Origin: Kordia algicida
GTDB taxonomy: Bacteria > Bacteroidota > Bacteroidia > Flavobacteriales > Flavobacteriaceae
Length of the DNA stretch: 64,000 nucleotides
NCBI RefSeq assembly: GCF_051013375.1
Contig: NZ_CP142125.1
Direction: 5' to 3' (one strand)
Part shown: positions 48,701 to 56,622 of the stretch, piece after piece
Position numbering within the stretch: position 1 is the first letter of the stretch
Layout of the letters: every line of letters begins with the position of its first letter
The notes under the pieces: generated by a model
What the model was told of the DNA's origin: nothing
The model's input: only the letters and a program-made list of their open reading frames with translations
The model's database searches: none
Made by a program: the position numbers and the translations under genes

Positions 48701-51700
48701 AGAAGACTTTAACCAACTATTCACATCCTTACAAGAACAAGGAATTGGTTTGGATAAAATCTGTTACGGTTGGTCAAAAGATACCTTCAAAGAAGATGAA
48801 AAATCATTAGATAACGCATTAAAAACTGGAGTATACGCGTTTTTATATGTGTGTCAGGCAGTAATGCAGTTAAAATCTGAGAACAACATTTCAATTGCTT
48901 ATTTCTATCACGGAGCTGAAAATGATGCACAACCACACAACGCAGCGATCAACGGTTTTGCAAAAAGTTTACACTTAGAACAATCGAGCATTAGTTGTAA
49001 AACAATTGAAATACTAGAAGTAGAAGACAGCTCAAAAATTGCAGAACTTGTCATTGCAGAACTACAAGAAGACACTGTAGAAGAATTGGCAGTTCGGTAC
49101 GAAGGCGAAGAACGTTTCGTTAGAAAACTACAAAATATCGCAAATTGGCGTAAAAATAATACTTCCAACAACAAACAAGGTATCAAAGAAAAAGGAGTCT
49201 ATCTCATTACAGGTGGCGCTGGCGGCTTAGGATTTATCTTTGCAGAATATCTTGCAAAAGAATGCAAAGCACGATTGGTATTGACAGGAAGATCAAAACT
49301 TTCAGAAGAAAAATCAGCCAAAATAGCAATACTAGAAGAATTGGGAGCAGAAGTATTATATGTAGCTTCTGATGTTTCCAAACTAAAAGATGTCAAAAAA
49401 GTCATCGCAGCAACCAAAAAGAAATTTGGTGCGATCAATGGAATTCTACACAGTGCAGGAGTCTTGCGCGATTCCAACATTCGCAACAAAACCATAGAAG
49501 AAATGCAAGCGGTATTTGCGCCAAAAATATACGGAGCTTATTACCTTGATACGTTAACAAAAGATACAGAACTAGACTTTTTCGTAACATTCTCCTCAAT
49601 GGCAGCCGTTGGAGGAAACATGGGACAAAGTGATTACTCGTACGCCAACCACTTCATGGATACGTATGTTAAACGTAGAGAAGCATTGCAAGAAAAAGGA
49701 CTACGATCAGGAAAATCACTCAGTTTAAACTGGTCAATTTGGGCAAATGGTGGAATGAAGCTAGATGCACAAATGGAAGCTTTCTTCAAAAATAGCTTAG
49801 GAATTCGTCCATTAAAATCTGAAATAGGAATTGGCACATTCACTCGCGGATTATTTGCAGAAGAAACACAAGTAGTTGTGGTGGAAGGTATGCAAGAGCG
49901 AATGGAAATTGCTTGGGGAATTCGTGAAAAAGAAGAAGAACCACAAACAGCAACAGGAAATGAAGCATCAACAAACGTTGCTACAACAGATGAAGCTAGT
50001 GGGGAAATTACAGGATTAGTCCGCCAAGATTTGATACAAATTGTAATGGACTTCCTAAAATTAGAAGAAGAAGATGTTGCGGTAGACAAAATACTACTTG
50101 ACATTGGTTTTGACTCTATCGGACTCGCTTCGTATGCCAATGCGCTAAATGAAAAATACGGTTTAGACGTCATTACACCTGTATTATTCTTTGAATATCC
50201 ATCTATCAACGAAATCACTAAATATTTAGTAAAAGACCATAGCGGAGCCGTTGCAAACACTTACAACTTGGCAGGCGGAAGCGCACCAGCTCAGGCAACT
50301 ACTACAGCCCAAACTACTCCTGTAAAAGAAACAAAAGCGGAAACACCAGCATTTGCAGGAATCAACAAAGGTTGGAATGTAGATACTTCACAACCGCAAG
50401 CCGTGAATAACGCAACAGGCACAGGACTTTCTGTAGATTCTCGCTTTATTGACTGTCCGATTGCGATTGTTGGAATTGGTGGTGTGATGCCGAAATCGAA
50501 AAACATGCAGGAATACTGGGAAAATCTGAAAAATGAAGAAAATATGATTTCAGTAGTTCCAAGAGATCGTTGGATTTGGGAAGATTACGATGGTGATCCA
50601 ATCACAGAAAAAAATAAAACAAACTCTAAATACGGTGGATTCATTGATGATGCCGATAAATTTGACCCTCTATTTTTTGGAATCTCTCCAAGGGAAGCCG
50701 AAATGATGGATCCGCAACAGCGCGTATTCCTAGAAACTGTTTGGAATACTATTGAAGATTCTGGCTATAAGGTATCTGACCTATCTGGAACAAAAACAGG
50801 ACTCTTTGTCGGTGTTGCGGTTCATGATTATAGTGATTTGATGAATACGCTCAATGTAGAACTTGATGGCTATACAGCTTCAGGAAATTCACACTGTATC
50901 TTAGCAAATCGTATCTCATTCTTACTCAACTTACGAGGACCAAGCGCACCAATTGATACGGCATGTTCAAGTTCATTAATTGCGATTCACCGTGCAATAG
51001 AATCTATCCATACGGGAAGTAGCGACATGGCAATTGTTGGTGGAGTACAATTAATGATGACACCAGCCGCACATATTTCTTTCGGAATGGCAGGAATGTT
51101 AAGTAGCGATGGAAAATGTAAAACCTTTGACAAAGATGCCAACGGATATGTGCGTGGAGAAGGTTCGGGAGCAATATTCTTAAAACCACTAGCGCAAGCG
51201 GAAGCTGACAACGATCAAATTTATGCAGTTATCAAATCTACTTCAGAAAATCACGGTGGAAAAGCAACCATGCTAACGGCACCAAATCCGCATGCACAAG
51301 CAGAATTATTAGTGGAAGCGTATGAAAAAGGAAATATCGATCCAGCATCAGTTGGGTACATAGAATGTCACGGAACAGGAACAAGTTTAGGTGATCCGAT
51401 TGAAATCAGAGCCTTAGCAAAATGCTTCAAAGAACTATACGGTAAGCACAATAAGCCAATTCCAGAAACACCACACATTGGACTAAGTTCTGTAAAAACC
51501 AATATTGGTCACTTAGAAACGGCTGCGGGAATCTCAAGTTTCTTAAAAGCAGTATTGGCAATAAAACACAAGCAAATTCCAGCGTGTTTACACTTTAATG
51601 AACTCAATCCCCATATCAGTTTTGCAGGAACGCCTTTCTACGTAGTTGATGAAACCAAACCTTGGGAAAGAATAAAAGGAGCAGATGGAAAAGAATATCC

Positions 51701-53282
51701 ACGCAGAGCAGGAATCAGTTCTTTCGGATTTGGAGGATCAAACGCGCATGTCGTGATTGAAGAATACATTCCTAAAAAAGAAGAAAAACCAGTAGAATTT
51801 AAAAAGCCATTCCTATTTGTGCTTTCTGCTAAAAATGAAGACAGACTCAAAGCGTATGCAAGCAATATGCTGCAATTTGTAGAAAACAATGAAATCAGTC
51901 TGCTCAACCTAACATACACAACACAAGTCGGTAGAGACGAAATGAAACAACGTCTTGGAATCGCTGTAAATACAGTTGATGAACTCAAACAATTATTGAC
52001 AGATTACATCAACGACAAAGACGTAGAAAATCTTTACACGGGGAAAGTCAACAAGAAAAATAAGGAAATAGTCATTCCAACAAGCGCAGAAGTTGATGCA
52101 TTTATTTCAGCATATAACCATGAAGAACTCTTAAAAGCTTGGGTCGTTGGAGCTGAGGTAACTTGGAATAAAATTTACGGAACTCAAAAGCCAAAAAGAG
52201 AAAACATTCCAACCTATCCTTTTGCCAGAGAAAGTTATTGGTTTGACTTTGATGAGTCAAATACAAGCGGACAAGCTACAGCAAAACTGATGCATCCGTT
52301 ATTGCACACAAATACTTCGGTATTAAAGCAGCAAGCGTACAGTTCAGTTTTTAATAAAAATGAATTTTTCTTATCCGAAGATGAAAATTCTACAGAAAAA
52401 GTTCTATCAATTGGGGCATTCTTAGAAATGGCAAATACCGCAGTAACACATGCAACCACAAATTCCCTTGATTTTAAAGCAGTAGCATTTAGAAACCTTC
52501 AATGGTTTAGTGCTTTCAACATTGCAGATGAAAAATCAATCTCTTTAGCACTGCGAGAAGAAAACGAAAATACTGTCGGTTTTGAAGCATTCAGCAAGGA
52601 AGACGATCAAGAAAATGTACACTTTGAGGGAATGGCACGACTTGATGTGATGACAAAATCCAAACAAATTGATATTGAGGTGCTTCAAAAGCAATTGGAA
52701 GATACTACAGCAACAAGCGAAGATTTTTTCAACACATTCAGACAACAAGGATTAAATGGATATACATATCCAAAAATTCAGCAAATTCATACGGGACACA
52801 AACAAATGTTGCTCAAAGTTGTCTTATCGGATGATCTGAAAAAAGATGCTTCAAAATACACCATTCATCCAGCAATGATCGAAGTAGCCTTGCATGCATC
52901 TGGTTTTATGATTGAACCAGATTATTACACAGAAAGTGCTCCACAACCAATAAAGTTAGAGCAACTCACGGTATTAGCACCATGCGAAGATGAAATGTCT
53001 ATTTGGGTTCGTCATGCGAGAAACAGCAAACATAACGATGAAGAAATCGTATTAGATATTTATTTGCTAAACAGCAATGGTCAAATATGTATCTCGCTCA
53101 AATCATTGGTGTTTATGAATGAAGAATACAAACTGTACAACACACCAGAATCAATAGAATTTGAACAATATCTTGAATCCTTTTACAACATTACCTCCAA
53201 TGGTTCCACAAAAAAATCATCGGATGATATTGCAGAAGAATTCAAAAAACTATTAGGGAAAGACTTCGATAAGCTTTCGTAA
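42714..53282 (+). CDS. Giant trans-AT polyketide synthase with PLP-lyase and DUF2156-like domains
   Basis: A 3,522-residue cytoplasmic synthase; ATG 42714 is preferred over an in-frame TTG nine bases upstream. Domains in order: ACP (GIDSF, Ser ~43); a Lys/Pro linker; a DUF2156/MprF-type GNAT-like domain (~200-470); a tryptophanase/tyrosine phenol-lyase-like PLP domain (~545-960: GRDAEKVF, NNAAGGAPIS, MDGTRVLENA, Lys ~778 in SLPKDF); KS1 (~1016-1446; TACSSS Cys ~1183, HGTGT and NIGH intact); DH (~1622-1910; His ~1651, Asp ~1821, HxxxG changed to HxxxD); KR (~1925-2353; SDYSYAN, VLRD suggests B type); ACP (GFDSI, Ser ~2468); KS2 (~2581-3020, Cys ~2751, complete); and a DH-like domain without catalytic residues. 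There is no acyltransferase, so extender units must come from a free-standing AT. It ends without an ACP; the next synthase begins with one. Confidence 0.9.
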   Translation: MNQKEKLLETTESYLCSLISDVADLPITTNDASTPFLELGIDSFRVLQIIKKLEEDFGTLPKTLLFENFNISDLSNYFVETYASILTAKFSNTGNAKKIVVKKAKSPEVKKQTKTPQKPVRVQEEKKISAPQKVVEATPTKKIVKKQTLIRRPIIISEKELMTHKDLKDWYLSIFEEHKNESSTSRGTRNIAPLLFIGSERKGYLNYSKSGNIILVYAYTGPRSYLTTIAEEITQYCEDNGFEITILSDHAIESINDTAFYATPFGVISRVENMQKFSLSGSKMRRLRYQVSKFEKTGDCKTVEYTNGTDKKTDKEIVRLIDEWSAARTMVNPLIHIVREEILKGKLNKEHRLFLTYLDDKLQNAILISKLSDELNGYLMDLEFYPTDMPLGGLEYGIVKMMEALASEGSNMLSLGGTYGCKIEESQNADPELEKTLDFLRESKIFNDEGNLQFKNKFRPKHQTIFICRPQAISNADNVTDIIMMIADPSKADAEATTKSTYEQLTIKMSVSAEKDTKEEKTTENNLQNEPTTTVQVTTDETVMIEGNEYSQLLAAHGYNPLNIPNADVTHDLKTDSWAQLDSKAIDAQLNFLYSQIYKATDISKSLQTVFPFTNVALTTSGRDAEKVFFQSWDNKGIVLQNLLFPTAIYSEIQNGFTPREIPSNEVFDLNSEVRFKANLHWEQLVSLVEKEHESLAFVAIEISNNAAGGAPISIAHLTKVKELLKNYNIPLIMDGTRVLENAKFVIENEKEYAGKTIWEVAQKIYSFADAVWASLPKDFCVNKGGIVATNDENLFHKVQDAIEDEGVGLDIIDKKLIATSFENKQVIEKRITNRMECVQIIHKALKNQGIPVINPVGTHCVLIDVKQIPQFKNFKNPAISFTAWLYVNTGIRGSVHNAGMQSNSAINEVVRLAIHVGMETNEATEISQKLVQLFQQMENIPELETKGTPETFGTINAKYQLKQFHNPTNTIVAVNDVEVSEDVTEFASTASAESTNEATISASQQQPAKNTNYKHQDIAIVGMSGRYPKAKNLDKLWENLLAGKDCVEVIPEERLAQRKNTKFTKKYRGGFLEDVDKFDSMFFNIPPAVAEMFDPQERLLLETAWESIEDAGYYPEILTPENTPKNIGVFVGAVWTMYQMIGAEEKLVGHDTNPNSFLWSVANRISYCLNLSGPSMSVDTACSSSMTALYLACESIYNGECSGAIVGGVNLDLHQSKFDINSFGGALSPDGVCRTFGKGANGYVAGEGVGTIFIKPLAQAEKDGDNIHGIIKSVSVNHGGRTSGYMVPDPKAQANLVVTALEKADIDARSVGYIEAHGTGTELGDPIEISGLKRAFDKYDVANQTVAVGSVKTNIGHLEAAAGVVGIHKVLLQMKHKKLVPSLHSTELNEFIDFENSPFYVEQQVEEWKPKIIDGEEFPLRAGISSFGAGGANAHVIIESYERKETTVAEEGYQIFPLSAVKKDRLNAAAERLLNFLKDDGNKEISLVNIGHTLRVGKKSFEHRLIIIAETKEELIEKLTLFIEDKKDQNILTGVVEKVGNIAKLLNKNEKKAFIELIAESGDLHKVGQLWIEGIINDWQAIASDSDAKRVSLPTYPFADKRHWVERTDNEAVVGVSSINHPMIDANESTFERQLFKKTFHDQEFFIYDHLVSDIPTLPGVAYLDFARKAGELAAGRKVKAIKNIIWLNPITVNDSQPTDVWIELLPQAGQIVKFEVFSKNEAGDKQLHSQGKLTYVEAEEVEAATEFIDVKGIQERCAKVANGDQAYPEFHKLGLGLGPSFQVLQEVYKNDDEMLGIMKVPDVCENEFKDYLLHPSLLDGAGQTVMAAHLLSASEESSEGLFVPYSFGEVEIFHPLVENCYSYIQKVDEPNSNLSKANLTITDENGKVLVKIKDSVGIPLTDIHEKPADIPTTGEATEVDEFTDLYYTHIWEASSVTKNAKELDTSKSIVVFDTDEKLFNSYKKDTKTPVILVQQGKAFQKVSDNQFTINPENKEDFNQLFTSLQEQGIGLDKICYGWSKDTFKEDEKSLDNALKTGVYAFLYVCQAVMQLKSENNISIAYFYHGAENDAQPHNAAINGFAKSLHLEQSSISCKTIEILEVEDSSKIAELVIAELQEDTVEELAVRYEGEERFVRKLQNIANWRKNNTSNNKQGIKEKGVYLITGGAGGLGFIFAEYLAKECKARLVLTGRSKLSEEKSAKIAILEELGAEVLYVASDVSKLKDVKKVIAATKKKFGAINGILHSAGVLRDSNIRNKTIEEMQAVFAPKIYGAYYLDTLTKDTELDFFVTFSSMAAVGGNMGQSDYSYANHFMDTYVKRREALQEKGLRSGKSLSLNWSIWANGGMKLDAQMEAFFKNSLGIRPLKSEIGIGTFTRGLFAEETQVVVVEGMQERMEIAWGIREKEEEPQTATGNEASTNVATTDEASGEITGLVRQDLIQIVMDFLKLEEEDVAVDKILLDIGFDSIGLASYANALNEKYGLDVITPVLFFEYPSINEITKYLVKDHSGAVANTYNLAGGSAPAQATTTAQTTPVKETKAETPAFAGINKGWNVDTSQPQAVNNATGTGLSVDSRFIDCPIAIVGIGGVMPKSKNMQEYWENLKNEENMISVVPRDRWIWEDYDGDPITEKNKTNSKYGGFIDDADKFDPLFFGISPREAEMMDPQQRVFLETVWNTIEDSGYKVSDLSGTKTGLFVGVAVHDYSDLMNTLNVELDGYTASGNSHCILANRISFLLNLRGPSAPIDTACSSSLIAIHRAIESIHTGSSDMAIVGGVQLMMTPAAHISFGMAGMLSSDGKCKTFDKDANGYVRGEGSGAIFLKPLAQAEADNDQIYAVIKSTSENHGGKATMLTAPNPHAQAELLVEAYEKGNIDPASVGYIECHGTGTSLGDPIEIRALAKCFKELYGKHNKPIPETPHIGLSSVKTNIGHLETAAGISSFLKAVLAIKHKQIPACLHFNELNPHISFAGTPFYVVDETKPWERIKGADGKEYPRRAGISSFGFGGSNAHVVIEEYIPKKEEKPVEFKKPFLFVLSAKNEDRLKAYASNMLQFVENNEISLLNLTYTTQVGRDEMKQRLGIAVNTVDELKQLLTDYINDKDVENLYTGKVNKKNKEIVIPTSAEVDAFISAYNHEELLKAWVVGAEVTWNKIYGTQKPKRENIPTYPFARESYWFDFDESNTSGQATAKLMHPLLHTNTSVLKQQAYSSVFNKNEFFLSEDENSTEKVLSIGAFLEMANTAVTHATTNSLDFKAVAFRNLQWFSAFNIADEKSISLALREENENTVGFEAFSKEDDQENVHFEGMARLDVMTKSKQIDIEVLQKQLEDTTATSEDFFNTFRQQGLNGYTYPKIQQIHTGHKQMLLKVVLSDDLKKDASKYTIHPAMIEVALHASGFMIEPDYYTESAPQPIKLEQLTVLAPCEDEMSIWVRHARNSKHNDEEIVLDIYLLNSNGQICISLKSLVFMNEEYKLYNTPESIEFEQYLESFYNITSNGSTKKSSDDIAEEFKKLLGKDFDKLS

Positions 53283-53322
53283 GAATCACAAAAAAGATTA
53301 AAAAATCACAAAAGAGTATACA

Positions 53323-54747
53323 ATGATAAAATCATTTTTCTCCATAACCGTGTGTTTCTTACTATTTGCACACGTAAGTTTTAGTCAAACGCCAATACCT
53401 GAAAAGAAAAAGGATACGATTAAAAAACAACAAGGCGGAATCAATTTAGACATGTTGGATGGCGATATGTTCGATACAGGAACAGAAGAAGTTACGGTTG
53501 TAGAGAACAATCTTGACGAAGTAGAAACCAAAAAATCATTCTGGAAAGAATACGTATTCAGTCCATCACGATTAGGCGCAAGTTATGAATTCACCTATAA
53601 CTTTACAGATCCAACGGAAGTCATCAAAAACAGATTTGCCTTTCGGATAGAATACTCAAAATTTCTATTCAACAATCTATTTGTTCAATTAGATACAAAA
53701 TCGTTCATTTTTATGGATGGCGACAGTCGAAGTAGAGAATTGACCTATTTCAACAATGATGATTTTGAACGCGCAAATGTAGGATTTGGATCAATTACAC
53801 GAAACGCATTCATACAGTACAGTTACAAACAAAGTAGCTTCAAAGTTGGTATACAAACCTTAGCTTGGGGAGAATCTGATTTTGCTGCGGTAACTGATGA
53901 AATCAATCCGTTTGACTTTCGAGATCCGTTAAACCTAAATATTGACGAATTGCGCGTTGGACAATTTATGGTTGGACTCAACTTTTACACATCCATCGGA
54001 AACTTTAGTAGTTTCTTTGTGCCAAACGCAAAATTCAACCTATTTCCTAAAGAAGGAACACGATTTTTTGAAGATCCTTTTGCAGGAACCGACATTGTAA
54101 CACAAGAAGTTGATGATGGCAAAAACTCCATCGAATACGGATTTCGTTGGAAAAAAGCCTTCGAAAAAAGTGATGTAAGCTTAATAGTAACGAGTTTAAT
54201 AGATAACAATCTCGCACAAGAACAAGTAAATCCAAACCTAGTATTGCTCAGAGAAAAACGATTTACTACGGTTGGAATGAGTTTTAACTATGCAATCGGG
54301 AATCTATTAATTAGAGGAGAAAATGCCATAAAATTTCCACGAACGTTTAACACAGCTTCTTTAGAACTTATAGAACGCAATGCATTTGATACTTCTTTAG
54401 GTTTTGAATACGGATTAAATAGTACAACAACCTTTACGCTCGAACTCGTAAACAATCACGTGATCGATTGGACAGAAGACATCGTTGGAGTTCCTAGAAA
54501 CAACTTTACAGCATTCTTTGTCGTCGTAAAAGAACTGATGAAAAATAACTTGTCGCTGAATTACATTACCATGTACAACGGACCAAATACGACATTTTTT
54601 AATTTGCTCTCAGGCGCGTACAAACTCAACGATAACATGACGCTTTCGCTAGATGCAATCATACCCATAACAAATGACGAGCAAAGTGCTTTTTACCAAT
54701 TTCGCGATCAGCAACACCTAGCATTCAAAGTGCAATTTTTATTCTAA
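53323..54747 (+). CDS. DUF1302-like outer-membrane beta-barrel protein
   Basis: A 474-residue protein with signal peptide (HVSFSQ). After an acidic linker it is a chain of amphipathic strands ending in phenylalanine (LAFKVQFLF), as in outer-membrane barrels. The segment VGIQTLAWGESDFAAV...INPFDFRDP resembles the conserved stretch of DUF1302 barrels, which often travel with RND/MMPL exporters. Its place between synthase genes, with an RND exporter downstream, suggests it is the outer-membrane part of the product's export path. The family assignment is by motif resemblance only. Confidence 0.65.
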   Translation: MIKSFFSITVCFLLFAHVSFSQTPIPEKKKDTIKKQQGGINLDMLDGDMFDTGTEEVTVVENNLDEVETKKSFWKEYVFSPSRLGASYEFTYNFTDPTEVIKNRFAFRIEYSKFLFNNLFVQLDTKSFIFMDGDSRSRELTYFNNDDFERANVGFGSITRNAFIQYSYKQSSFKVGIQTLAWGESDFAAVTDEINPFDFRDPLNLNIDELRVGQFMVGLNFYTSIGNFSSFFVPNAKFNLFPKEGTRFFEDPFAGTDIVTQEVDDGKNSIEYGFRWKKAFEKSDVSLIVTSLIDNNLAQEQVNPNLVLLREKRFTTVGMSFNYAIGNLLIRGENAIKFPRTFNTASLELIERNAFDTSLGFEYGLNSTTTFTLELVNNHVIDWTEDIVGVPRNNFTAFFVVVKELMKNNLSLNYITMYNGPNTTFFNLLSGAYKLNDNMTLSLDAIIPITNDEQSAFYQFRDQQHLAFKVQFLF

Positions 54748-54828
54748 AAAAACAACCAACAATACTAACCAATTTCAACACTTGCAAGCATGCTTTACAA
54801 GTAATGAAATCCATCAAATACATTGATT

Positions 54829-56604
54829 ATGCAAACACTTGATAATGAAATAGCAGAAAAAATTATTTCGAAAAAAATTGAGAAGAAAGAAGCGATGCGG
54901 ATCTTTGACGGTTTATCTGAAACAGACAAACTACAGCTAATTTCGCAAATAAAGTCATTGACAGGCATGACAGATGTAGTTAATGGAAGTGGAACTACTA
55001 CCAAAAGGCTAAAACCATTAGATCAAAGAGATTTAGAAGACAATCATCGTGAATTTATTCAAAAGTTAACGGAAAAATACGAAGCCTTTGTTCCAAAATC
55101 AAAAGCAAACGTACCAAAACATCACTATCACTTTGTAGATCAGCGACGTAACTTTCACCTTATCAAGGAAATTAAGCAACTACACTTTCAAATAACCTAC
55201 GAAAAAGCAGAAGGCGCATACGTGCACGATATTGATGGTAATAAATACATTGACATTTCAGGTGATATGGGCGTAAACATTTTTGGTCACAAAGCACCAT
55301 TTATCGTTGATGCTGTAAAAGCCGCCTTAGATCGTGGAATTCCGTTGGCAGGTTATTCTGAAACCATTCACAATGCTACAAAACTTATCAGCGAGCTCAC
55401 AGGTCATGATCGTGTACTATTTACGCAATCAGGAACGGAAGCCGTAATGGTAGCCACTCGAATTGCAAGAGCCGCTACCAACAGAAAAAAGATTGCATTA
55501 TTTGAAGGAGCTTATCACGGATTATCGGATGTTGTCATGGCAATGCGCGATATGCAAGGAAACAGTTTGGCTGCAGGTCCAGGAATGTTGCAAGAATTTG
55601 CCGATCAAATCATAGTATTAAAATACGGAGATGAAGAATCGTTAGACATTATAGAAGCCAATGCAAGCGAAATTGCAGGTGTATTGGTGGAACCTGTACA
55701 ATCAAGACACATATACAACAAACCTGTAGAATTCTTAAAAGAACTCCGCAACATTACCATAGAAAAAGACATTCCATTAATCTTTGACGAAATGATTACT
55801 GGTTTTCGTGTAAGTCCAAAAGGTGCACAAGGAATTTTTAACATTACGCCAGACATTTCTACGTATGGAAAAATTCCAGGAGGAGGATTGCCAACAGGAT
55901 TGGTTGCAGGATCACAAAAATACATGGACTTAATTGATGGTGGAACTTGGGAATTTGGAGACGATTCCATGCCAAAATCAAAACGAGTTGGTATGGGCGG
56001 AACACACTCGCAAAATCCGCTAAAAGTAGCTTCTGCGTATGCAACCATGAAACAAATCAAAAAAGAATTAGAAAAAAGAGAAGACAAATGTAGCAAGAGT
56101 TGCAATTTCCATTCACATACCTGTCAAAACATGTACTGTAAACTAAACACACGTACCATGCGAATGGTGGAGGAGCTAAATCAATATTTTGTAGAGCACA
56201 ATTTGCCTATAACTATTGATTTTTTTGGTTCATTATTCCGCTTCAGATACATTGACAGCTATTGGGGAATTACCGAGGCATTAATGTTTTTACTTATGCG
56301 AATGAATGGTGTTGAAACCAACATTCAAGGAAACTGTTTCATCACAACGGCACATACAGACGAAGACATCAGAAAAGTAATAGAAGCTGTTAAAAAGAGT
56401 TTACAAACACTTATAAAAGAAGGATTCTTTTACGAAGCGCCAGTAGAAGCTCCAAAAGAAGAATTCTTTACAGAAACTCCAGCGCCAGCGCCAGTACAAC
56501 AACCGACACAAACACATACTCAGGAGCAAATCAATACCAACGATTCACAACTCCAAAAACTAAAAGATCTTTTAGTAAGAGACTTAAAAAGATTCAATCA
56601 ATAA
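54829..56604 (+). CDS. Class III aminotransferase (GSA-aminomutase type) of the synthase
   Basis: A 591-residue PLP enzyme; ATG 54829 is chosen over an in-frame TTG six bases upstream. The N-terminal ~110 residues are helical and may dock to the synthase. The core matches synthase-associated aminotransferases: DGNKYIDISGDMG, QSGTEAVM, EGAYHGLSD, FDEMITGFR and the Schiff-base lysine in STYGKIPGGG (Lys ~348). An unusual insertion holds four cysteines at ~421, 425, 432 and 437 with two histidines among them, a possible metal site. A Pro/Glu/Thr linker and a short terminal helix follow. In such systems it turns a carrier-bound carbonyl into an amine. It lies between two synthase genes. Confidence 0.85.
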   Translation: MQTLDNEIAEKIISKKIEKKEAMRIFDGLSETDKLQLISQIKSLTGMTDVVNGSGTTTKRLKPLDQRDLEDNHREFIQKLTEKYEAFVPKSKANVPKHHYHFVDQRRNFHLIKEIKQLHFQITYEKAEGAYVHDIDGNKYIDISGDMGVNIFGHKAPFIVDAVKAALDRGIPLAGYSETIHNATKLISELTGHDRVLFTQSGTEAVMVATRIARAATNRKKIALFEGAYHGLSDVVMAMRDMQGNSLAAGPGMLQEFADQIIVLKYGDEESLDIIEANASEIAGVLVEPVQSRHIYNKPVEFLKELRNITIEKDIPLIFDEMITGFRVSPKGAQGIFNITPDISTYGKIPGGGLPTGLVAGSQKYMDLIDGGTWEFGDDSMPKSKRVGMGGTHSQNPLKVASAYATMKQIKKELEKREDKCSKSCNFHSHTCQNMYCKLNTRTMRMVEELNQYFVEHNLPITIDFFGSLFRFRYIDSYWGITEALMFLLMRMNGVETNIQGNCFITTAHTDEDIRKVIEAVKKSLQTLIKEGFFYEAPVEAPKEEFFTETPAPAPVQQPTQTHTQEQINTNDSQLQKLKDLLVRDLKRFNQ

Positions 56605-56622
56605 ACATAATACACCAACAAC

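Noticed and set aside
49634..50260. A 208-codon open frame on the minus strand inside the giant synthase
   Set aside because: It is a shadow of the KR-ACP region; the sense frame has clear conserved domains and the antisense none.
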